Assembly (NCBI GenBank): GCA_007449985.2
Contig: VIIQ02000579.1
Location: forward strand, 1 to 64,000
Source: Desmodesmus armatus
Lineage: Eukaryota; Chlorophyta; Chlorophyceae; Sphaeropleales; Scenedesmaceae
Direction: 5' to 3'
DNA length: 64,000 nucleotides
Shown one piece after another: positions 45,978 through 57,207 of the stretch. How positions within the stretch are numbered: the stretch's first letter is position 1; the number at the start of each line of letters is the position of its first letter. A model generated the notes under the pieces. The model was given only the letters and a program-made list of their open reading frames with translations. It did no database searches and was not told the origin of the DNA. The translations under genes and the position numbers were made by a program.

Positions 45978-48900
45978 ATGGCAGGGACGGTCAAGACCTC
46001 TGCGCATGCACTCACCCTCCTATTCCCCTCAGCAGTAGCACCCCAGCATGAAACTTCTTCACCTTTCAACGATGACTTCGCGCCAAAATCACCTCCAGCA
46101 ACACCAACAGCAGCACCTCAGGAGCTGGTGCCTTCTCCCCCCACCACCCCCTGCAACCGCACCCCCCAGCTGCTGCTGTCCCCCAACAGCAGCTCCAACT
46201 GCAGCCCTAACTGCAGCCCCAGCAGCAGCAGCAACAGCCCCAGCAGCAGCAGCATTACAGCTGCTGCAGAGCAGCTGACCAGGGCTATTACCAAGGGGCC
46301 TGGCAACGTTGCTAACAGCAAGCGCTTTGCTGGCAGGACCATCCTCATTGTGGTGAGCATTGACAGCCTTATGCTGTGCTGCGCTGTGGTGTTGTGAGTG
46401 TGTCTGGTACTGGCGCCGCATGTCACTGTACGTGCAGCATCAGTAAGTCTGATATCATGCGCTGTGTGTCCATGCGCTGTGTGAGCCACACGGCACATAG
46501 CTGGCTGCCCCGTCGTAGCTTTGCACTGCAGTTGCTGGAGGGGGGCATGTTCATCACCCACCAGTGCTGCTGCTGCTGTTGTTGGGAGAGGTTGTCAGCG
46601 CAGCAGGCCAAGGCAGCAATACCTCCAATGTACACCCCATGTGTGATGCAACCATGTGTCGTGCAGGCTGGTGGCACCAGGGGTGATGTGCAGCTTGCTG
46701 CAGCGCTGGGTGTATCCCTGGCTGCTGAGGGTGCCCCCTCCCTCTCCCCGCACACATACCACCCACCTCCCTCTCACGGCCCACCACCTCTCAACAACCA
46801 GCAGCATCCAACGTGACATATGCCCTGCGAATTCAGCTGTGTGCTGTGTCGTGCTGTGTCATGCAGGCTGGTGGCACCAGGGGTGATGTGCAGCCCTGGG
46901 TGTGTCCCTGGCTGCGTCGGTCCCCCCCCCCCTCTCTCTCCCCACACACTCCCTGTGTCTACACACATACAACCCCCCCCCCACCCTCACTTGACCAACA
47001 CCCCCTGCTCTCTGAACACTGTTGCTGGGCCAGCAGCATCCAGCATGACATCAGTGCCTGGCCTTGCCCGAACTTGCGGTGTGCTGTGGCGTGCTGTGCT
47101 GTGTCGTGCAGGCTGGTGGCACCAGGGGTGATGTGCAGCCTGCTGCAGCCATGGGTGTATCCCTTGCTGCTGAGGGAGCACGTGTGCGGCTGGCTGCTGA
47201 TGCCAGCTTCAGGGAATGGATCACAGGGCTGCCTAGTAACCTGGAGTTCTGCCCTTTGGGGGGCAGCGCCAGAGACATGATGACACTCACGGTCAAATGG
47301 GGGTGAGGGGGGGGCACAGAGGGGGGGGGGAGGGAAAGTGGGAGAGGAAGCGACTGGAGAGAAGGGAGGGACAAGAAGGGGCGTGACGTCAGGGTATGTC
47401 CATGACCCAGCTTCAGGGAGTGGATCACAGGGCTGCCTAGTAACCTGGAGTTCTACCCTTTGGGGGGCAGCGCCAGAGACATGATGGCACTCACGGTCAA
47501 ATGGGGGTGAGGGGGGGGCACAGAGGGGGGGGGGGGAGTGCCCGGGGCGGCGGGGGGGGGGGGAGGGAAAGTGGGAGAGGAAGCGACTGGAGAGAAGGGA
47601 GGGACAAGAAGGGGCGTGACGTCAGGGTATGTCCACGCCCCCAGCCTCAGGGAGTGGATCACAGGGCTGCCTAGGGATCTGGAGTTCTACCCTTTGGGGG
47701 GCAGCGCCAGAGACATGATGGCACTCACGGTCAAATGGGGGTGAGGGGGGGGCACAGAGGGGGGGGGGGGAGTGCCCGGGGCGGCGGGGGGGGGGGGAGG
47801 GAAAGTGGGAGAGGAAGCGACTGGAGAGAAGGGAGGGACAAGAAGGGGCGTGACGTCAGGGTATGTCCACGCCCCCAGCCTCAGGGAGTGGATCACAGGG
47901 CTGCCTAGGGATCTGGAGTTCTACCCTTTGGGGGCAGCGCCCGAGACATGATGGCACTCACTGTCAAATGGGGGTGAGTGGGGGGAGTGGGTGGGGGGGG
48001 TGAGAGGGGTACAGGCAGGGGAATTGCAGAGGGAGGGAGTGGAGAGCAGGGAGTGTGGAGGAACGAGAAGGGGCGTGACGTCAGGGTGTGTCCATGGCCA
48101 GCTTCAGGGAGTGAATCACAGGGCTACCTAGTGGTTTGGATGTTTTGCCCCCGGGGGGGCAGCGCCAGAGACATGATGGCACTCACTGTGAAATGGGGGT
48201 GAGTGGGGGGGCTACAAGGGGGGGGGTTCTCCTTTGGGTGCACAAGGGGAGGGAAGATGAAGAGAGGCGGGGGGGGGGGGGGGGGGGGATGAGGGGGGTA
48301 GAGAAGAAATGTTGCGGGTGTACCCGAGGGCCTATGGCTTTGCGGAGTGCACGTGGGTGGTGTTGCTGCCCCGCGGGGGGGGGGGGGGGGGCTGGAGACA
48401 GTTTGAGACTCCCCACTGGAAGGGAGGGCATGGGCTCATGATGCTCATGAAACCATTCAAACAGGTCCGGACCGTTCAATTTGCAGCAAGAGATGCACTG
48501 TCATCAACACCGCTGCACTCCCTAATCCCGCCCCCCCCCTCCCGCTCCCCCCTCACCTCTCATGTCCCCGCCCCCTCTCCACCCCCCCTCCCCCCTCCTC
48601 CCAGGGGCATGCTCCCTACGGAGATGTCAGGCATGTTTCGGCTGCGTTCCCAGATAAAAGAGGTAATGGACTCAGTGTGGCTGGCAGCAACAGACCCGCT
48701 GCCGCCACCGATACCCCACACCACAAGCACCGGCTGCAGCAACAGCACCAGCACCAGCAGCAGTGATGCTTATACCACCACCACCACCACCACAAGCAGC
48801 AGCAGCAGCAGCAGCAGCAGGAGGAGGATGAGCAGTAGGATGGGTGTGTGTGGTGTCCATGCGGCGTTTATGCCGGACCTTATTCTGGCCAACCAGCTGG

Positions 48901-51900
48901 CATATGGGCAGGTGGGTCCAATGGTGATTCATGGTCTATTCAGCATATGCATGTCCCCCCCCCCCCCACCCCCCGCCATGCCCAGGGCAGAGCTTACATA
49001 GTTTCAAAAACAAAAACACATAGTCTCAATGGTTTAGGGGGGGCCCAGAGAGGGAGGGGCCAGTGAACACAGCAGTTTTGCTAGCTGCTGTTCAATGCAA
49101 GGCTTGGATGGAGTGCCTTCCCTTTCCAGACGCAATGACAGTCATGACTGATCAGTACCGATGCCTTTCACCCACCAGCTGCATGCCCCCCCCCCCCCCC
49201 CGAGGCTTGAGCTGCAATGCACAGCTGGTGCAGTAGACACATGCCTGCCCACCTCCGCCCCCTCCCCCCTCCCTCACCCTCCCCCCCCCCTCCCATAACA
49301 CTCACCCTTGTCCCCCCCCCCCCACCCCCCACCCCCACCCCCCGCCCCGGTCCCCCGGTCCCCCCCCCCCCGGTCCCCCCGCAGGTCAGTGTTGCTGAGA
49401 AGCTTCAGGTCCCCCTCCACGTCTTGTACACCATACCCTGGCTGCCCACAACCACCATGCCACACCCCTGGGCACGAGCCTTTGATGCCAACATTGCTGA
49501 ATGGGCTGTAGTAGCAGCAGCTGCCCTGATCAGCCCTGCAGTCAAGCTGTGCGGGATGATGGGGAGGGAGGATTGGGGGGAGCGGTTGCAGCAGTGGGTG
49601 CTGGCACGTGTCAATGCTTCTGCCAACAGGATGAGTACACCGCTACTGGATCACACTGCATGGTAAGTGGGGGGGGGGGGGGGTAGGGGGGGGGGGTGCT
49701 AAGCTCGGCTGGGGGACGGGGGGGGGGGGGGTGCAGGTTTGGGGGGGGTGAGTGGGGAAGGGGCTGTAGCAGCAGCAGCTGCACTGATCAGCCCTGCAGT
49801 CAAGCTGTGTGGGCTGCTAGGGAGGGGCGATTGGGGGGAGCGGCTGCAGCAGTGGGTGCTGCAGCGTGTGACTGCTGCTGCCAACAGGATGAGTACACCA
49901 TTACTGGATCACACGGCTTGGTAAGTGTGGGTGTGTGTATGGGGGGGGGCAGGGGGGGTGTGCTAAGCTGGGCTGGGGGACCAGGGGGGGGGGGTGCAGG
50001 TGGGGGGGGGGGGTGCAGGTGGGGGGGGGGGTGCAGGTGGGGGGGGGGGGGGTGCAGGTGGGGGGGGGGGGGTGCAGAGGGGGGGAGGGGGGGCAGCAGC
50101 TGCACTGGTCAACCCTGCAGTCAAGCTGTGCGGGCTATTGGGGAGGGAGGACTGGGGCGAGCGGTTGCAGCAGTGGGTGTTGGCACGTGTCAATGCTTCT
50201 GCCAACAAGACAAGTACACCCCTACTGACTACACGGCATGGTAAGTGAGTGTGGGGGTGTGGTGTGTGGGTGTGTGTGTTTGGGGGGGGGGGGTGGATTG
50301 CTGGGAAGCGGGGAGTGGGCGGATATGTTGCAGCGGTGGCTACTGCAGGTGCTGGTGTGGTGTGCCGTAATGTCATTTTGCATTGCTGCCGCACCCTCCA
50401 AGGGGACCGAGTCATGCCTTTTCATGTCTTGCGCCATGCTGTGGCGTGCTGTGCTGTGTCACTTGCAGGTCCGGCATAGCTGACATCCAGTGTGTGTTCA
50501 GGCGCCGGTTGGGTCTGCCGCTGCTGTCAGCCAACAACCTGGGCAATGCTCTGTACAGGTGAGCAGCTGTGTGTGTGTGTGGGGGGGGGGGGGGGGGGGG
50601 AGTGTGGGTGAATTTGTGAGTGGCGGATGTTTTTCCAGGATTGAAAGAAAATAATATATATTTTTAGCATTATTCTTATACCAACACTTATAATAATTCT
50701 ATATTATTAGAATAGAACTGTTTAATTTTTGAGATACGTTTTGAATTAAAATGTGAGTGGCGGATAGCGATCCCGTCCCTGAAGCTGTACAGGTAAGCAG
50801 CTGTTTGGGGTGAGCGGTGCATTGCTCACGTGAGCGATGGTGATAGCAATGGTGTGTGGGGGGAGCTGGGAGGATTGGCGCATCAACTCCCAAGTGGGGG
50901 AAGGGTGCGAAGGGCGTTGGGGGGCGAAGGGGAGGGTCTGGGATTTGTTGGCTGCAGCCGGCTGGCGATATGATGGTGCCATTCGCCAGGACATGTGTGA
51001 CATCACACATGTTAACATACATGCGTGATGCGCTGCTGTCAATCTTGCTGTGTCTGTGTGGCTGCAGGTACCCACCACCTGCCTGTTGGGTGTAAAGGGG
51101 CGGGACTAGCCCGGGCGGGGGGGGGGGGGTGCGCGTAGGTTCCGACAGCATCTTAGCCCACGCCTATGGCCAACATACTTTTGCGCTCAAGTAATATGCT
51201 TGTCAGGCCCAGTCTTGCACAAACTACAGGCATAGGGGCTCATAACTGGTCATCAAGGACAGCACTTCGCCAGGACGTATGAAGTTTGCTCATGCATTTT
51301 GCACTGACGTGGTCTGTATGGCTGCAGGTACCCCACCACCTGCCAGGTGCAAGGGGGGGGGGGGACTAGGGGAATGCGGTGCGGTGTGGGAGGGATGAGG
51401 TGGGGTAATATGAGGGGGGGGGGACAGGCGGGAGTGGAAGGTGGTGCAGGGCGGGGACCCGGGACCTGAAGTGCCCGCTGTGTCTGTGTGGCTGCAGGTA
51501 CCCCACCACCTGCCTGTTCAGCCCCCTGCTGGTGCCCAAGCCCCCCGATTGGCCCTCACACGTCACACTCACTGGCTTCCTCTCACTCAGTGACGCAATC
51601 ACACGCTACAGCAGCAGCAGCAGCAGCAGCAGCAGTATCACCACCAGCAGCAGCAGCAGCAGCAGCAGTAAGGACAGCATTACCTCAGTTGACAGCTGCG
51701 GCAGCGATGTAACTGACACAGATGAGACGCAAGCATTGCTGGTAGCACCTCCTGCTGTCACTATCACTGCTGCTGCTGCTGCTGCTGCTGGGGTCTCAGA
51801 GTTACCCTTGTCAGCAGCAGTAGTGCAGCAGCACACACAGCAGGCTCAGGACACCCCCACCCCTCCACACACCGACACACACAGCACAGCACTGCTAGCA

Positions 51901-51908
51901 TCTAACGA

Positions 51909-51948
<40 letters not shown>

Positions 51949-52220
51949 GAGTGTGTGGGCAGTTACCAACCCCCTGCCGATCTTGAGGCTTTCCTATCAG
52001 CTGGGCCCCTCCCCTGTACGTAGGGTTTGGCTCCATGGTGGTCCCTGAACCACAGGCCCTTCTGCAGATGGTGCTGACTGCAGCACAGATGCTGCACGAC
52101 AGCAGCAGCAGCAGCAGCAGCAGTGGTAGTGACAGTGGCAGCAGTGGTGGGCAGGGTGGCAGCAATGGTGGCAGCAGTGGGGCGGTGAGGCTGCTGGTGT
52201 GTTCGGGTTGGTCTGGAGCT

Positions 52221-52256
<36 letters not shown>

Positions 52257-52298
52257 GAGAAGGGGGAGGACGAGGAGGGGGCACCCTGCAGCGCAGCT

Positions 52299-52329
<31 letters not shown>

Positions 52330-55300
52330 TGTCTGCTGCCTCTGCAACAGTTGGTGGTGGGCTTGAGGTGTTCTTTGCTTCTGAGGTCCCACATGAGTGG
52401 CTGTTCCCAAGGTGGGGATGGAGCATTCAAGATTGCCTTTTGAAAAGAGGCAGTGGCAGGAGGAAGGCATTGGTCTCGGGGGGGGGGGAGCACTGCTAAG
52501 CTACAGCCAGATCAGAGCATGTGCATTGCTTGCCTGCTGTTGGTGTGTTTCGCAAATGCACCTGTCACTTTTCTCAGTAGGTGCACATTAAGTGAGGGCT
52601 GGTTGGACACGGCACAGTACCCAAGACCCAGCCACAACTGCCACAAGGTGGCCCAGAGGGGGCATTCACAGGTGCCGAAATACAGATGTAAAGGCGCAAC
52701 GGCCTGGAGCTGCCCAACCCACCGGGATGCATCTCAGAAACCCACGGCCCTGGGGGGGGGGGGGGGCAGCAGACCTAGAGTGGGAGCCTAGCAGGCAGCA
52801 AGCAGTAGCGCGGCCAATGACCACAACTGCCACAGCCACACACAGGAGGCAACAAACTGGAAGCATAATAGTCCTTACACAGGTGGCTGAGGCAGATCAA
52901 ATCAGCACACAGATCATGGTCACGAATCCGGGCACTACTCTAGAGCAGTACACAAGACGGGGTTGGCAGCACAACGCAGTGGTGCTCAGAGGGAGGGCAG
53001 CAATAGTCATGCATGCTGCGCACACACCAACATACGCGAAACGGGTGGCACTAAGGAGAACAGCACACCCAGGGGTGTGGACACGGTATGGCGCATGCCA
53101 TGCCGATGCCGTTGCCAACTGCCTAAGATATGCAAAGTGTGCGACAGGAGGTCAAAGTCACAAGACGTACAAGCAATGCCTGTCCGCCAGAGCACAGTCA
53201 CCTGAGCCAGAAAACCTGGAAAGTGCTACAGCACGCGGGCTCAGCGTAATTTAGCAAGTGTGGCACGACGGTGCAGGTAACACAAAAGAGCGCAGGCTCG
53301 CTGCAGCACAGATACTACAATTGTCAGCAGAGTGAGTGACTGGCAACCAGCATACGAGCACATGGGCTCTGTTAACCAACAAGAGCAGCACCCAGGGCTG
53401 CCAACATAAGGCAACACAACACCTGAAGGTGAATTTTTGTGCGCCGCACTTGTACGCTGCACCAACAGCAGCACCAGAGCGTAAGGGCTCAGTGCATAAA
53501 AGCAGCGCATCAGGCGCTGTAGAGGCCAAAAGCCAGGCTGAGCGGCAATCGGAAGCCGCACCAGCAGCGCCACCAGAGCACGTGGGCTCAGTGCGGCAAA
53601 GCAGCACATCACACACTGCAGAGGCCAAAGCCCATACCAACAACAAGCCAAGCCAGCTCAAGCCCAAACAGAAACCAGACGCCACAAGCACAGGGTCCCT
53701 TCATCGCTGCAACACAACCCTTGGTGGGCATACTGTATATGCGGCTCAGTGAACAACGCGCACAGCCATCATAGGCCAAGACACCTTGGGCATATGCTGG
53801 GCAGACCCAGCTGATCCCAGGCTGAAGGTGGCCTGAGGAAGGGCCACCGTATCAGCGGCCAACAACATAAGCTCGTGGTACCAGGGCTGGGAGGGCCAGC
53901 AGGGCACCAGCAGAGTCACAGTGGCGCGATCCTCACGGATCTTCTGCACCACTTGCAACAAGATATTGGTTTCCAAAGGGGGGTTTGCAAACCCGTTGAG
54001 ACCCTGCCATGACTGTAGGAATGCATTGACTCCACTGCTGCCAGGACACCGATGCAGGCTGAAAAACCTAGGCAAGTGCGTGTTGGTGTCCGAAGCAAAC
54101 AGATCCACATCATGGGGGCCCCACAACACATCAAGGCTGGCAAAGACGCTGCCGTCAAGCCTGTAGTCGCTGCGGTCCAGAGCACGGGACGGCGCGTCAG
54201 CCAGATTGTGCTCAGAGGCTACACGCACCACCTGAAGCTGCACATGCAGCTCATCCAACAAGGCCCACAGGTGGCGGTACTCAGTCATCAACACAGGCGA
54301 ACGCGATGCAAACCGGCCCAACACTGACTGCGTGACAGAATTGTCCTCATGCACACGAACCACCTGGTCACGGACAACAGGAGCAAACGAGCGCAACGCC
54401 AGCTGCACAGCACGCATCTCCTTCTGATTGATGTGCATGGACTGCTCTGCAGCCGACCAGCTGCCACGAGCAACCCCTTCAGGGGAATCCTGCAACTCAG
54501 GCAAGACAGCTCCCCAACCCACATCGGAGGCGTCAACGTACAACTCCACGGTGGCTGGGCGCAAAGCTATGGGGGATGACAGGTGGCGGGCAGGGATGCT
54601 GGCCCACCACTCTAGGTCCCGGAAGGCTTGACGTGACAGCCTGACATCCCCATTCCAGCCAGGCACAGAAGCACATGCATCATACAAGCTACGCAAAAAC
54701 AGGTTGGCAGGCATGACTGCCAAGCGCACAGACTGTGCAAAGCCACAAAAGGAGGCTAGCTCGCGCTTCGGAACAAGCCGACGGCGCAGCTTGGCAGAGA
54801 CAGCGATGTCCCTAGCCATGCGGGAAAGCCTTGCTAGCTTAGCTGCTGGCACAGAGAAGGTGCCAGCCGCCAGATCAACTGTAAGCCCCAGGTGCTCCAG
54901 CTGCTGCACAGGCTCCCAAATAGACTTGGTTGGGTGGGGAGTGAAACCAAGCCAGAACATCAGAGACCGCACCCAGTCTGCACCAGCAGCGGCGGTGTCG
55001 CGATCCGGGAAGATGAAAAGGAAGTCATCTAAATAGGGAAGGACCCTGCAACCATGCTGGGCCAGCCACGAGGACGGTGGGGGAGGGTACATGCAGCCTG
55101 GTGGGACACGGGTATGCTGGGGTGCACGCAAGTGTGCCACAAACACTCTAGCCACTTTGGTGAACACATAAGGGCTGTTGTTCCACCCAAATGGCAGGCA
55201 ATTGATGCTGTAATACCTGCCTGCAAACTCAAACGAAAAATACGGCACAGATTCTGCATGCAGAGGCACCTGGTAGAAGGCATCTGCCATATCAGCCTTC

Positions 55301-57155
55301 AAAGCAAAGGCACCCTGCAGATCATAGCGCTGCAGAAACTTCAGGGTTTCAAACCTGCACTTGTAAGCTTTGTCAAACTTGTTGAGGTGTGACAGGTTCA
55401 GCACAAGGCGCCAAGAGGAGCCCTTCGGCACACAAAATGCATTCGAGCAATAATCAGGCTTTGATGGCAGCTCAGACATGATGCCAAGCTTAGCAAAGCG
55501 TGGGAACTCAGTGCACAACCACCACTGCTGCTGCGCATGTGTATACGGCAGGGGCCGTTTGCAGAAGGGCGGCGGGGCCCGTCCCCCAAGCCACTCTATC
55601 TCAACACCATGCTTCAACCAGGATACAACCCTAGCAGGGGCTCCAAGGGCTTTCCAACGAGATGCACACAACCCCAGCCTGCGAGGAAGCGGGGTATCAG
55701 CTGGAAATGAATGGCTGAACGCCATGCTGAGAGACACAGGGGTGATCTCAAGCTCTCTGTAAAGGCACAAACGTATGTGCCCCGGCTGGCTGCTGCACGA
55801 CTAAGCAACCAGACGTAACTGACAAGTGGCCTAAGGCTGGCGCTTTCAGTGGGAGCCTATCCCCACACTTGCCTGCTGATGCAGAAGCCCTTACTGGGGG
55901 GCTGCTCCAGCAGAAGCGCTGCTGAAGCCTGCACTGGTGCAGATGAGCAGGACCAAGGGGGTTCCGTGCTCTGCTGCCTTGCTGAGGGCCATAGGGCCCA
56001 CTCCATGTTGCAGCTGGCTGCTGCAATCAGTCTTCACTATCCCGCAGTGGCTGCTGCTGTTGCTGCATGTGCTGCTGTAGCTGCTGCTCCAGCTGCTGCT
56101 CCAGCTGCTGCTCCAGCTGCTGTGGCTGCTGCTGGCCATCCATAGCTCCGTTGTTGCCAGGGGATACTGCATGGGCAAGGCTGCAGGACCCGGTGTCCCA
56201 GACCTAGAGAGGTCTACTGCTGCTGTTGCTGCTGCTTGAGAGAACGGCTAGCAAACAGACAGCTGAGGCTTAAAGCCTATCTCTTTGGAAGAGCTTAGTC
56301 GATAGCAAACGTGCAAACGACTGGAGGTTCGAGGAAAATGCGAAGTTATGCTTCGCACTCTGGAGGAAAAGGCGGTAACACTTCAAACGCTACCAAAGGT
56401 AGCGAGTCGAGTTGTTGTCACACACGTGTGAACAACAACAAAACGTGCCCTGCCAAGGGCAGGGCCAGAGTATATCATGCTAGGAGCAGCATGAGCACTC
56501 CAGGGCTTAGTGGGCCCAAGCCCTGGATGCATCAGCCCGCTAGCTGATTAACGCATGTTAATACATTAACATGCTATTAAGTGAGGGCAGATGTTGCATC
56601 AGTCTGAGAAAGCTTGAAGGATCTGGGTTCACCCCCCCCCCCCCCCCCAAACACATACACACACACACACGCACGCGCACAAGTCTCACTTCATATGACA
56701 CATGCGTGTGCTGCTGCTGCTGCAGGTGTCGTGCGCTGGTGCACCATGGTGGTGTGGGCACAGTAGCTGTAGGTCTGAAGCATGGGAAGCCCACCCTGGT
56801 CATACCAGCCTTTGGAGACCTCTTCTTCTGGTAGGTGTGGTGGCCAGCTGGGGCAGCAGCAGCAGCAGCAGCAGCAGGCCTAGATGATTGCACTAAACCC
56901 TGGTTGCTACGTTCCAAAACCCTGAAGCCTCACACGAGCAGCGGAACGGCTAGTAATTGTCTGCTGCTGTGGTGCAGTGTTTGCTCAGTGGGTGCTGATA
57001 GCGTTGTCATGTTTTCAAATTGTCTCTAGCATTGCTGTTGCTCAGCCCTGGTGGTTCTGGTGTTATTGTGTCACTACGCACTTTTTGTCTTACAGACTCT
57101 GACATGAAGTCATGCATGTTTTTGCTGCCGCCGCCGCTGCTGCCGCCGCCGCCGC

Positions 57156-57207
<52 letters not shown>

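Larger units (their letters stand above)
52587..56588 (-). mobile_element. DIRS-like retroelement in UGT80 intron 6, antisense
   Basis: Bounded by exact 13-bp direct repeats ATTAAGTGAGGGC (52587-52599 and 56576-56588). Each is preceded, one base away, by a hairpin: TGCACCT..AGGTGCA at 52558-52585 and GCATGTTAAT-AC-ATTAACATGC at 56553-56574. The interior carries the RT/RNase H frame (55770-53746, minus). The 0.8 kb upstream of it holds CAG-rich repeats (LEQQ or WSSS, depending on frame) and may be the remnant of a gag gene. The 1.1 kb downstream shows no recognisable tyrosine recombinase. The boundaries are inferred from the repeats only. Confidence 0.6.

Noticed and set aside
52592..53254. 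Tyrosine recombinase gene on the strand opposite the RT
   Set aside because: Position would fit a kangaroo-type element, but no R..HxxR..Y arrangement could be read in this frame or in the minus-strand frames examined.
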